Shown piece by piece: positions 1-9,676 of a stretch of DNA of 64,000 bases (its first letter is position 1; every line of letters begins with the position of its first letter). The notes below the pieces were generated by a model. It was not told where the DNA came from, ran no database searches, and saw nothing but the letters and a program-made list of their open reading frames with translations. Origin of the DNA: Alentia gelatinosa. Its lineage: Eukaryota; Annelida; Polychaeta; Phyllodocida; Polynoidae. The position numbers and the translations under genes are program-made. The DNA is taken from positions 49,900,478 to 49,964,477 of the forward strand of contig OX465591.1 in assembly GCA_950022655.1 (NCBI GenBank), given 5' to 3'.

Positions 1-350
1 GAGGTACCTCCCTCGGTGGACACTACACTTTTAGGTATTTGTGTGATCTTTTTTTCTAGTTCTACAAATTTGCTTTCGAATTTTTCATTCCTTTCATGCA
101 TTTGTGTCTGCAGATCTTCTTGTTGTTGTTTTATATCTGCTAGGCCCTTTACCTGATTTTTTTCTACCTCGGTAAGCTTATCCTCGATTCCGGTGATTCT
201 TGTAGATATGGCATCTACTTTTGTGTCTAGGCTTTGTTTTAGTTCTTGCCTCTCGCAACTCTATTCCTCGAATTTCTCATTCATGTTATCGGTTAGTGCA
301 TTCATCTGTGTCATTACCAAGTTTGTTAAACAATTTAGCATGTTTTGGTC
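1..350 (-). pseudogene. decayed coiled-coil ORF (retroelement Gag/ORF1-like)
   Basis: Read on the minus strand, one frame is open across almost this whole interval with a single in-frame TAG (plus positions 261-263), and it runs off the window edge. The product is rich in Glu, Lys, Gln and Leu with heptad-like spacing (for example LTDNMNEKFEE and GIEDKLTEVEKNQ), so it should form a coiled coil. Such coiled coils are common at the start of LINE ORF1 and LTR-element Gag proteins, but no zinc knuckle or other diagnostic motif lies within the window. The family is unknown and function is inferred only from composition and the transposon-rich setting. Confidence 0.35.
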
Positions 351-410
351 AGAGCTAGCCACCTTGTGTCTTGCGTTGTTTACTTTTACCTCTTGTTACT
401 CTTATCTGCT

Positions 411-889
411 AATCTAATTTTTCATCAGGGTTACAGGTAATCTTTTCATTATTTGTTTTTGTTACTCCGATTACAGTGTCATTGTCCGCTAGTATGTCAT
501 TTTCTTGTTCAACGACTATGATACTATCCTCAAAGCGGCCCTCAGTACACATGACCGTCCGTGTGTGAGGAGCATGCACCGCTTGCAGTGGTGCGTGCTC
601 AGTCAAGCATATCGTCACAGTGCGTGCATGTAGATGTTGGTACATTAAAAAAAAATCAGTAGATTTTGTACTTACAGTTTTCATTGTTCACCAAGGTTCA
701 CATTTACCATGTCTATATACCTTTAGACGTCTTGATGTTTCATATCCATGGTTAAATCGAACTATTTCGCATCATAAAGCTCGATTTCAACGCAGCTGCA
801 GTGTACGCACATCCACTCGTCACGGGGTCATGGCTTAGTATATTGTATTAATACCCCCACATACATTAGAAAAGTGGGGAATTGAAAGT
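411..889. other. no recognisable feature
   Basis: A 91-codon minus-strand frame exists here (409-684) but has no motif I recognise and no clear start or splice signals. I see nothing else supportable. Confidence 0.4.
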
Positions 890-1140
890 TAAGAAGTTAA
901 GTTGAGATAACCAGGAGTAAAGATGGGCATGCATGATTTTTTCAATTATTTTACCGGTGCTGGGAGGAGGGTAATCGGTCTCCAGTTTGCAATACAAGTG
1001 ATATCCCCCCTTTCGGGATTGGAATGACGATGCCTGATTTCAATGCCTCAGGGACAATATCGGTATTGAAGGAGGTCTGAAGTACATGAGTGAATTCATC
1101 CAACAGGACAGTCAGCACATCCCTGACTACTCTACTACGT
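890..1140 (-). pseudogene. LINE reverse transcriptase scrap
   Basis: The minus-strand translation contains the conserved N-terminal block of non-LTR reverse transcriptases: a segment reading VPEALKSGIVIPIPKGG, then after a frame change NWRPITLLPAP and a remnant of the following IIEKIMH-type helix. This matches the usual order P-K-P-I-P-K then NWRPI in LINE RTs. Only about 80 codons survive, with at least one frameshift and a stop, and no endonuclease or catalytic YADD block is present. It is a short dead fragment abutting the Ngaro-like remnant. Confidence 0.6.
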
Positions 1141-1152
1141 TAATTTTTTCGG

Positions 1153-1990
1153 TTGTTTAATTTTTTAAATGATTTTTTTGTATGCGCTCCAACAGAGAAA
1201 GATTGTTTAGAAGCCCAACAGATGTTGATAGATACTCTTTCATATCTAGGTTTCACTATCAACGAGAAGAAAGTTGTGTCACCAGCACAGGTAGTAACTT
1301 TTTTAGGTATTGAGATAAAAAGTACCACAATGGAACTATCATTACCGATTGAAAAGGTTAAGAGAATACATGAGGAATTGACATTATTACTTTCTAAGAC
1401 CTGGATTAGTTACAAATCGGTGGAGAAGATAGTAGGATACCTAGCTCATTGCGCAGTAGTTGTGTATGGTGGTAGAACTTACTTGCAATCAGCTTATGAG
1501 TTCCTTCACATTCATAAAGGTTATCGTAGAATTAAGCTAGACAAAGCCATTGATTTCTTTTTTGGCACCTGGACAAATCATTTTTCCAGCTGTGGTCATC
1601 TAGAATTGGGACTGGTGGACAATATTTATGATCACATAATGGCTGTTATTGAATTGTGGCCGGTGCTAAAAGGTATAGTTTGTTGGGTAAATCGGTTTGC
1701 CAATCAAATTGTACATGTGTACAGCGACAATACTCAAGTCTGTGCCATCTTAAAATCAGGAAAAAGCAAGAATGATTCAGCAATGATGTGGCCGAGAGAG
1801 CTTTCTTTTTATTTTAGCTATTCATAATATTCATTTGATTTCTCATTATATACATGTACCTACATCGGAGAACATATTCGCTGATGCTTTATCGTGGCTG
1901 GATAGTCCAGCTCATGTACTAAAAGCTATTTTGTGTATAGATAAAACAACTCCGCCATGTTGTTGTTTCAGAAAAGCGGGAGGACCTTCG
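1153..1990 (+). pseudogene. Ngaro-like RT-RNase H, partial and frameshifted
   Basis: The open segment 1153-1827 begins in the RT palm, where the catalytic YLDD box has become FLND, so a catalytic aspartate is lost. It continues through LGIEI and the GGRTY block, and into an RNase H domain with the characteristic SDNTQ segment. Near 1827 the frame breaks. The next frame carries the domain end, with SENIFADALSWLD near 1868-1908 corresponding to the ENxxADxLSR end of DIRS-group RNase H. This is a clear non-functional copy. Codon pattern and residues follow the element at 28782-30902, which supports family membership. Confidence 0.75.
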
Positions 1991-2006
1991 GAATAAATGC
2001 AGAAAT

Positions 2007-2645
2007 TTGCAAGTCTCAGATTGGGCAGATAGCACCTGGAGGACTAAGAAATCCCAATGGACAAAATTTTTTAATTTCTGCAGTGATCATGAATTGTCTC
2101 CCCTACTGGCTTCAGTGAAGACAATATGCTTATATATTACTTTTCTAACTCAGAGTCTTGTGTATTCATCTATTTTTAATTACTTTAGTGTGGTATAGTC
2201 CCTCCACAATTTTTTAGACATACCCCATGTGGACAAATGTTTCTTTAAAATTATGATGACTCTCAGAGGAGCAAAACGGTTATTAGGTGACAATCTCCTA
2301 AGGTCAAAGGTCATTTCTCCATCGGAATTAGTAGATATATACCCTAACTTAAATATGTTAGAACCTGAAGATTTATGTTTTTGGTTGGCAGTATGCCTGT
2401 GTTTACGTTGTCTTCTTCGAAAATGTCATGATACGGAATCTAATCATACACTCTGGAGATCTAACATAAAAAATACAGATTATGGTTTTAATCTGATTAG
2501 TAAGTTATCTAAGACAATTCAATGTAGGGAAAGGACGCTGGTAATTCCGGTTGTACAGTCCAAGTCATGTTTGTGCCCAGTTAAGGCCTGGGATTTGTTG
2601 GCATCAGTATACTACTACAGCGAGGAGTTCTCTCTTTGTGGTACA
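2007..2645 (+). pseudogene. Ngaro-like tyrosine recombinase, truncated
   Basis: Two open pieces (2007-2198 and 2229-2645, same family, broken by stops between) match the N-terminal SAM-like DNA-binding part (ADSTWRTKKSQWTKFFNFC) and the first half of the catalytic domain (LRCLLRKCH around 2404-2430). They parallel 30916-31437 of the complete element, where the block reads GFRGLLRKSH. The catalytic HxxR and tyrosine region is absent because Gypsy sequence replaces it at 2646. The open frame continuing to 2825 past the junction is only antisense Gypsy RNase H and is not recombinase. Confidence 0.7.
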
Positions 2646-4846
2646 TTAGTTCCGCTGTGCCTTATTCAAGCTATTGCTTGCAAAAGGGATGGGAACCTCT
2701 ACTCCGTTCTGTATCTGCAACAGTGCCGCTCCAATACTGTCATTGCTCGTGTCAGTATCAAGGATGAACCGACCCTGAGGCAATGGATAATGGAGGACCG
2801 GAGTCTCTTCAAACTTTCTTTTTAGTCCCGAAAAAGCTTCCTCAGCCTCGGAATTCCATAGAATATCCTTAGACTTTCCGGCTTTATCTTGGACTACATA
2901 CTGTTGCAAAGCATGGGCAGTTTCGGAAAAACCCGGGATAAAGTCACGATAATATGAACAGAATCCAAGGAAAGATCTTACTTCTTTTATATTCCGGGGT
3001 CGAGGCCATTTGGCCACTACATCCAACTTAGATGGGTCAGCGAGGATACCATCACCCGCAACTATCCTACCCAAGTACTCCACTGAACGTTTGAACAGTT
3101 TACTCTTCTGAGGTTTGAGTTTCAAGCCATAAGACTCTATAAGTTCAAAGACCTCCGCTAGGTTATTTAGACATTGTTCCACAGTTTTCCCGAAAACAAT
3201 TATGTCGTCTAAATAAACTAAACATTTCTTCCACTGCAATCCTTTCAGCATCTGATCCATCATGGATTCAAACGTTGCTGGGGCATTGCAGAGGCCAAAG
3301 GGCATTACTGTATATTCATACAGCCCTTCGTGGGTAGTGAAGGCAGTTTTCGGCTGATCTTCACTAGCCATCTTTACCTGCCAATATCCGGACTGGAGAT
3401 CCAAGGTACAAAACCATTGGTTCCCTCCCAGAGAGTCGAGACTCTCATCGATCCGTGGTATTGGATAGGCATTCTTCCGGGTGATACCGTTCAGTTTTCT
3501 GTAGTCAATACAGAACCGGCAAGTACCATCCTTCTTAGTAACCATCACCACAGGGCTGGCCCAAGGGCTTTCACTGGGTATGATCACTTCTTGAGAAAGC
3601 ATTTTCCGTAACTCCTCTTCCAAAGCTTCCCGCTTTATGGGCGGTAGTCTCCGGTAGAGTAGTCTAAATGGAATGTTTCCCTCTGTATCAATGTGGTGCT
3701 CTGCACGATCAGTTTTACCCAATGGGTCTCCCGGCCGCGCAAAGATCTTATTCCACCTTCCTAGCATACCCCTTAATTCCTGTTGCTCCGCACCTGTTAG
3801 GGCGTCAGCAGCAATAATCAGAGTTTCTAGGGTCTTGTGCAGAACTGCAAACCCGGGATCTTTTTCCGAGTTTGTGTTCACGCACCCAATCTTCACCTCC
3901 CTCGGGTCGTTGTCGATAGGCAAAATACCTAGAGGACAAACCTCCACTGTATCTACGGAGTTAGGCAATATTACTCGGCCAACAACGTCGCCTTTCTTCA
4001 ACACTATCCTCCCCGTGGTATGATTACTCACGGGTATGGATCCGATCTGAGCTCCACCCATAAGGGTGTCCCAAGCCTGTAATCCTTTGTCTGGGAACAA
4101 CATCGGATCAGGCTCAAACATAGCATCCGCCAAGGGCAAGTCACCTTCCCCAGCTATTAGCACATTTACCATCTGCTGAGGGGCGATGCTTACATCCTGC
4201 CTGACAGAGACCACTGAAGAAATCTGTCTACAGGAACATTCTACTTCCAGCTGTTCCGGGTGTTTAATCCGAAGCAGGCCTTGCTGAAGGTCCAATGACA
4301 CTCCATACAACGCTTGGAAGTTTATTCCAATTATTCCATTCTCTTCGATATCACTGAGTATGGGACTCCACACTAATTCAGTGTTACCTACTGAGATCGG
4401 AATAATCACTTTGCCGTAGCACTTCAACGGAGTACCATTAGCAGCCCTTGCACTTGCTTCTGAAACTTTACATTCCGGATCAAATTCAAAAGTCTTATAT
4501 AGATTGTGATTCAACACAGAGCGACTTGCTCCAGTATCAACCAACAAATCTACTTTCAACCCCTGAATTCTCACAGGTACATACCATCGTCTCCCTCCTA
4601 GAGGAGAAGTCTGCTGAATAAACCGGGAAATACCATCGAGGGTGCCGAGGTCCCATCCACGCTGGCGTAACCATTGTAAACAGGGATGCTTCGGAGATAG
4701 ATAGCGAGAACAAATTGTAGCAATCTGACTCAAAATCTCTTCCTCTCTGGTCCGAGCAAGTTTCACTCTACTCACTGGTTCTCCGGTTTGTGTACTCAGG
4801 CGTACAGTTGCTCGGGCTACTGTTTCGCCACTTACCGTAGCCCTTT
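2646..4846 (-). CDS. Gypsy Pol (protease, reverse transcriptase, partial RNase H)
   Basis: The frame opens upstream of 4775 and overlaps the end of gag in the -1 frame, the usual retroelement arrangement for frameshift expression of Pol. The first in-frame start-like codon at 4775 is GTG, so it is probably not an independent start. Domains in order: aspartic protease (VDLLVDTGASRS, about residues 75-87 counted from 4775), a long spacer, RT with KKDGTCRFCIDYRKLN, the FGLCNAPATF block and catalytic YLDDIIV, then RNase H beginning ILDTDTSNDSIGAALLQ. It ends within RNase H at the 2646 junction; tether and integrase are absent. The order protease-RT-RNase H is characteristic of Gypsy (Metaviridae) elements. 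No internal stops are seen over about 700 codons. Confidence 0.85.
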
Positions 4847-6487
4847 CTAGTTTACCCGATCCTCATGAGGGGAAGGCAAAACTAGGGGACTGTCTGTGGT
4901 TTCTACAGCAGCCAACTTCTGGGGACATTCCGGAGAAATGTGCCCAGTCTTTCCACACTGCCAACAATGTCGAGTATCTAATTGGTTTTTCTCCAATTGC
5001 GATAACCTTTCGTTGATCTGCAGCAACAACTCCATTACAGTAGGTGATTTCTTGGAATCCTTACCCACGGCCTGTTCTGTCATCTGAGGATTCCCATTCC
5101 TGGGTCTCCCTGGATTCAACCGGCCACAGCCCCTACCGCGGAAACCACGGCGTCCGAGTACCATTGACCGCACTGCGGAGAGTACATCCTCCATTTCGGG
5201 GTCGCTGGTTTCTTCGGCCGTCGACTCATCCTGTTCCCAGGATGGCGTTAGCATGGCAACCCGGGTTTTACTCGCAGGTTTTCCATACTGTCCGAACAGG
5301 GCACACCTTTGTTCATAGGCGTCCACTATTCTCAACACCTGTATGAGGGTCATACCAGGCTCCCATTTCGAGACCACCTCTGTACGGATGTCCTTGTCTC
5401 TGAGACCCTTGACAAACTGAGTTTGTAGATCCTCATGCAGTGCCGGCAAGTCCAGTCGAGTACCGGGGTAAACTTCCATCAGCAGTTGCTGTAAGGCTAA
5501 CCCGTAAGCACGGGCGGAATCCTTACCCTGTATCCAACTTAGAAAAGTCGAACGAGGGTTCAGCGTTACTAGCTGCCCACAGTAATAAGACGCCACTTCC
5601 ACAAGGGCATCCCATCCATGCGTAGCTGAATGCCAGTAGGCGCGTAAAGCAGCCTCTCCGGGTCCATCGCGCAACGCTCTCATGAGGTACGGCAGTGCAT
5701 CGGTAGTACTCCACCCATTGCACTGGACATCCTCACAGAACCCGGCAAACCAGTGCTCCCACACCATTCCTTTACCAAAAGGCTTTGGAACGATGGTGTT
5801 GCGTCTGGCCATTTCTGCCGGTCTCACAATCAGGACATCTCTAGCATGTGCCAGAGATCGATTGAAAACCCGATCTGCGTTACTCTCCACAAGCACAGGG
5901 TTTAGTTCTAATTCTGCCATAGTGGAATTAGACGGTACTCCCCTATCACTAGCATGCGTAGAGTTCCTCAGAGAATCCGTTGGGGAAGCAAAGTTCACCA
6001 TTGGAGGTCTCCGATCTATCCATAGCGGCGTATAGATCTGAAGACCCGTTGCATTCCCTTGTGGGGAGTATACGTGATCCTTAATTACACTCTGCCAGCC
6101 TGGCGGAGGAGTCCTATACTCTAAAGCATAGTCTGCCTGAGCGTGCTGTGTGCGCGCCAATACCGCCCTTTCTTGATCCTCGACCAACGCAAGCTGTTCT
6201 TTCTGCACTCGCAGTGACTCAGCGGCGTGTTTGGCCCGAGAATACACATCTTGCAACATCAACTTAGTGGCCTCTTGCTCTTCGAGTAGATGCTGCTTCG
6301 CTTGACGTTGCTCGGCTTCATGATCGATCCGAGAATCGGTCTTAGGCCGGGTTACTGGGGTTTCCCCACGCTCCGGACCCTCCTCGGAGTCGCCTATTCG
6401 GCATACCCCGTCCAGGTCCCCGTCTTCCATGGAGTCCACTCTGGGCGTCCCCATGTGGAGTATGGTTGAGCTTAGTTGCTCAGCCAC
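4847..6487 (-). CDS. Gypsy Gag with CCHC zinc knuckle
   Basis: Open frame of about 546 codons directly downstream (minus strand) of the LTR and primer site. The N-terminal region is acidic and coiled-coil-like (about residues 60-120, rich in Glu, Gln, Ala and Arg). A central capsid-like region has tryptophans such as GMVWEHWFAGF. The C-terminus has one retroviral-type zinc knuckle, CWQCGKTGHISPEC (CX2CX4HX4C), which binds nucleic acid in Gag proteins. The frame extends upstream of 6487, where the codon is GTG. The first AUG is at HMGTP about 11 codons in, so the true start is uncertain. It ends at a TAG overlapped by the pol frame. Confidence 0.8.
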   Translation of the reverse strand: MAEQLSSTILHMGTPRVDSMEDGDLDGVCRIGDSEEGPERGETPVTRPKTDSRIDHEAEQRQAKQHLLEEQEATKLMLQDVYSRAKHAAESLRVQKEQLALVEDQERAVLARTQHAQADYALEYRTPPPGWQSVIKDHVYSPQGNATGLQIYTPLWIDRRPPMVNFASPTDSLRNSTHASDRGVPSNSTMAELELNPVLVESNADRVFNRSLAHARDVLIVRPAEMARRNTIVPKPFGKGMVWEHWFAGFCEDVQCNGWSTTDALPYLMRALRDGPGEAALRAYWHSATHGWDALVEVASYYCGQLVTLNPRSTFLSWIQGKDSARAYGLALQQLLMEVYPGTRLDLPALHEDLQTQFVKGLRDKDIRTEVVSKWEPGMTLIQVLRIVDAYEQRCALFGQYGKPASKTRVAMLTPSWEQDESTAEETSDPEMEDVLSAVRSMVLGRRGFRGRGCGRLNPGRPRNGNPQMTEQAVGKDSKKSPTVMELLLQINERLSQLEKNQLDTRHCWQCGKTGHISPECPQKLAAVETTDSPLVLPSPHEDRVN

Positions 6488-6611
6488 ATTCCGGGCCGGC
6501 TGCGCCTTCTGCGGCAGGACTCTGCACGGCGATCTTCGACCGGGTTTTTACACCCAGCTTATCCGCCATTCCTCTCTTCCAGTGATCTTCGGCTGTGCAA
6601 GCAGCCGAAGA

Positions 6612-6629
6612 TCCTGGTCACGGCACCAA
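6612..6629 (-). promoter_or_regulatory. primer-binding site of the Gypsy element
   Basis: On the minus strand, one base after the LTR end (ccgctaca), the sequence reads TGGTGCCGTGACCAGG. It starts with TGG, the complement of a tRNA CCA 3' end. A 16-base match to gtgccgtgaccaggat occurs after another LTR end at 54001. The cognate tRNA cannot be named from the sequence alone. Confidence 0.65.
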
Positions 6630-6630
6630 T

Positions 6631-7180
6631 GTAGCGGTTACCCTCTAGTCGCTGAAAGTGTATTACCACTCTCCGCGATTGTCAGTCGACCAGAGGTTCA
6701 GAGACTAGTCGCTACCCTGTACTTACCGTGTCAATACAGGTGGGTTCGGCTTTACCCACTGGAAAAGGGAGAGAGATACAAGATCTACCAACTACCGCTT
6801 AACCGCGAATAGAAAATCAGACTCCGGACTGTTTCAGTTCACCATTCTTTATTTATGGAAAGTATACACAACCCGTTGGTGCTGCAGGGCACCAACTAGC
6901 GCGGGAAGAGATACTGGTCTCTTCAACGTTGAAAGGTGTTTCAACACAACCTAACCAACTCGTGAGGCTTCAGACGTTCACTCCGTAAAGAGGCACCGTG
7001 AGAAGTCCTGTCAACCTGCTGTGGACTTGACCTTATATAGTGGCCGAGTTACGTAATGCGGGTGAACCCGTAGCATTTGCATACTGCGGGTCCGCCGGCC
7101 ATACCGCACAGCAGGGATCGGCAATTGCGCCACCTAGTTCTAGAGTGAAACAACGCTGCTTGACTGCCCTGACCCCTACA
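6631..7180 (-). repeat. Gypsy 5' LTR (550 bp)
   Basis: In minus orientation it begins TGTAGGGGTCAGG and ends CCGCTACA, giving the canonical TG...CA ends. It contains a TATA box (CTATATAAGG, plus 7031-7040) and a polyadenylation signal AATAAA (plus 6848-6853) in the order expected for U3-R. Its beginning and its gatccctgctgtg block are shared with LTRs at 27233 and 51855. The other LTR of this copy is missing. Confidence 0.8.
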
Positions 7181-7302
7181 CATGTAATATTTGTAAAATA
7201 TATATAACGTCAAGAATGCCATTAATGGAGTGAGATGATGGGGTGCGGTGGTGGATAAGATAAGACAAGAGATTGGTAAGTGAGTCCGTTTGGGCTTTTT
7301 AT

Positions 7303-7870
7303 TTAGCAATTGCCCGTACCAGCGAAGTTCCTACGGCTTTCGCTGCATCTGTTTGTATGTATGCTTTGTAGGCGTCCGACGTCCAGTGCCCGAACCTTTG
7401 GATGTCTAGTTCGGAGTGCCCCCGTGCCTCCGTGGCGGCTTCTTTCCTTATGGAGTGAAGCGGGAACCGGGTGGGGTCGGCCCCCACTGTCCGAGTCGTC
7501 CTTGGTACACTGCGGGTTTTGGGCAACCGTTACGGCCACGGCTGTGCATGGGCACGACGGGGGCAGACAGTATTAGACGGTCCTGGTGCTGGTCATATTT
7601 CTGGGCATTTTTCACGTGTTTTATTTTTAGCCATAGCGTACCCTCGTGGTAGCTCACGTCTCCACGGGTAAGATGTTTCTTGGGGTCGAAGGCTGCGACC
7701 GACGGAGGAGCCACCTTGGAGCGTCGTAGGGTGCCCTAGAACATGGGAAGTACGGCCGTTTTGACCATCAGACCGTCTCTGTCCCGAGGTAAGGCCTCCA
7801 CCGTGCGCCTGAAGGTGTCCATCGGGATTGGTGGGCGTTGTCGAGGACGGTAAGGGGTGGTCCGGTTGAT
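7303..7870 (-). pseudogene. tyrosine recombinase catalytic domain, frameshifted
   Basis: Two overlapping minus-strand frames carry the domain. One (about 7714-7550) has HLTRGDVSYHEGTLWLKIKHVKNAQKY, matching the arginine block and the beta-turn lysine region in phage-integrase-like recombinases. The other (7526-7299) has LHSIRKEAATEARG, giving the HxxR motif, followed by FGHWTSDAYKAYI with the conserved Trp and the presumptive nucleophile Tyr. All signature residues are visible but split between frames near 7530. It is the C-terminal end of the DIRS-group element. Confidence 0.7.
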
Positions 7871-7873
7871 GCC

Positions 7874-8551
7874 CTAGAGGGTCATGGTTAGCCGTGCGGA
7901 CGCAGCTGGTGACAGAGCCACGCCCACCCGTTTGAGATGCTGCCGTACTCTTGCGACGTGGTTCCTGACCGTAGCGGGGGATGGGTCCCCTTGGGCCAGA
8001 TACTCGGCAAATGCGGCTATCGTCTGGGGGCGTGGTCGTAGGTGACGGTCTCCCACCCTCCTGCAGAATGCTATATATGTCTCGACCGAGGTCCGGTGAG
8101 CATGCATGGTCCCAGGGGCGAGCAAGGTCTCAGTTTCTCGTATCTCGTCAAGCTTCAGCTGAGGTACTGAGAGGGTCTTGGTCTCTGCATTGATCGTGAT
8201 ACCGAGCCATGTGGGAGACCTGGCCGGACCCTGTCTCTTCTTGGGTGCTTCGGGGAGACCTAGTTCCTCAAGTAGGCTGGTGACCTCGGCTGCGTCCCAG
8301 ACCGACTGTTCTCTGGAGGGAGATAAAACAATAATGTCATCTAGGTACATCCATACCCTGAGGCCCCTGGCCTGGAGTGTCGCGACTATGGCGTCGGCGA
8401 CCCGGGCATCGGCGACATGTGGCAGCTCGAGCATCGGGCCCTGAACACCATACTCACCTCCAGGTAGAATTTTCCGCCTTAAAGTTTTTGTAAGCGCGAC
8501 TGACGTCGGTCGAGAAAAGGTGAACATCCTCGCCCATCCTGACCAAGTCAT
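7874..8551 (-). pseudogene. RT palm fused in frame to recombinase N-terminus
   Basis: One 225-codon frame starts inside RT and carries LELPHVADARVADAI, catalytic YLDDIIVLSPS and the WLGITI block. It then passes directly, without RNase H, into HRTSVETYIAFCRRVG and the helices of a recombinase SAM-like DNA-binding domain. In intact DIRS/Ngaro elements RNase H and a stop or frame change lie between these parts. An internal deletion that preserved the frame is the simplest explanation. The start at 8551 is just where the frame opens after a frameshift. Confidence 0.7.
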
Positions 8552-8830
8552 CCCCTATCGAATCGATTGAAGGTAGGCCGTGGTTCTGTACATTTCCAAA
8601 TAGGGAGTTTTTGACAACCTATGCATTAACTGAGTTGTCGTAGGGGAACGTGAGGTCTGATATGACAAGACATTCCTCCGAGTCCCTCTTGGGCCTTGAC
8701 ATAAGTGGGACGACATGGCACCAAGGGGTAAAGGGGGCGTGGTCGTAGGGGCCGACCAGGCCTCCAAGATTGAGCTCTTTAGAGATAAATGAGTCTATAG
8801 CCTGTGGGTATTCAGTTGCGCTAGCTGTCG
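8552..8830 (-). pseudogene. DIRS-group RT, N-terminal half
   Basis: The minus translation gives SKELNLGGLVGPYDHAPFTPW, then PLMSRPKRDSEE and ISDLTFPYDNSVN, the fingers/palm block of DIRS-group RTs. An in-frame TAG follows NSVNA, and a frameshift near 8552 separates it from the YLDD part. The segment is recognisable but dead. Confidence 0.65.
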
Positions 8831-9656
8831 CTCACCGGTCCCATATATCCCAGGAGGAACCCATACGCATGAGGTCATAGAGTTCCGAGTCCACCCCCTC
8901 GACACATAATATTTTATTCCACGCGGCAAGGTCGAGAGCAGTGGGAAGTGTGATCTTACTACAGGCGCTGTTAGGGAGGCCACTCGCGTGGACAGTGTCA
9001 TAGATGCGTGCCAGCTCGACCGAGTCAGTCGAAGCAGCGGACGCAGACATGCTCGGCCAGTGTATTTCCCTGTGATGTTTAAATGCCTGAAGGGACATGT
9101 CAATATCATGCTCAACAATGTTATTTTCACATATATGTCGTATAGCTTTGAAGTCGGGGTCGTTACCTGCACTCGCTTGTTGTTGAATGGTGGCCACGCC
9201 CCCTTCCTTCCTGACCGCGCTAGACTCGGAGTGTTCATTTCGAGTGCTGACGCACTTCGTGCGCCAGTTTGACGTCTCCATTGAATTTTCCATGGCCGGC
9301 CGAATGATTTTGGATCGTTCCTCTTCATTACAGCGTCTGGCGGGCACTACATATTTCATAGGAGCCTGAAATTCGTCGCAGATCGTACTCCAATTGAGCA
9401 GACCGGAAGTTCCGCCATCTTGGATCGGTTGAAGCTTGTTCCTGGCAGGCCGCTGCGGCTGCCCGTTGCTGGTGCCAGTTCCGGTTGACCATAGGGTGCC
9501 GCCATCTTGGATTTGCTCTCCGTGCGTAACCTCAGACTCGCTCGCATGGTAGTGTAGATCCCGGCATTGAAGCGCAGCGGTTGCCGCTGTTGCTCTCCTC
9601 CCCGATGTTTCGCAGCTTTCCCGCGTCAGTTCTGTAGCCGGAGGCGTCTCTGACAA
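8831..9656 (-). pseudogene. DIRS-group Pol N-terminal region
   Basis: A 274-codon open frame on the minus strand ends with LPTALDLAAWNKILCVEGVD and a region rich in short charged residues, immediately ahead of the RT. In DIRS/Ngaro elements this linker between Gag and RT is poorly conserved. Assignment rests on position and on the frame running toward the RT block. No independent domain was recognised. Confidence 0.45.
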
Positions 9657-9676
9657 GGAGTTGCCGGAGACGCCTA

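Larger units (their letters stand above)
1150..2645 (+). mobile_element. Ngaro/DIRS-group retrotransposon remnant (RT-RNase H + tyrosine recombinase)
   Basis: A reverse transcriptase-RNase H remnant is followed by a tyrosine-recombinase remnant in the order typical of DIRS/Ngaro elements. The proteins resemble those of the better preserved copy at 27609-32377. The 5' part (Gag and RT fingers) is missing, and the element ends abruptly at 2645 where minus-strand Gypsy sequence begins, so the HxxR/Tyr end of the recombinase is lost. No split direct repeats were found around it. Confidence 0.75.
2646..7180 (-). mobile_element. Gypsy-type LTR retrotransposon, 3' truncated
   Basis: In minus orientation the order is 5' LTR (7180-6631), primer-binding site, gag (6487-4847) and pol protease-RT-RNase H (4846-2646). 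The element stops inside RNase H at 2646. Integrase and 3' LTR are missing, lost where it joins the Ngaro-like remnant. gag and the surviving pol are open, so the copy is not very old despite the truncation. Related LTRs occur at 27233 and 51855. Confidence 0.85.

Noticed and set aside
2646..2825. C-terminal extension of the recombinase frame at 2229-2825
   Set aside because: From 2646 on it is antisense to Gypsy RNase H, so the extension is accidental.
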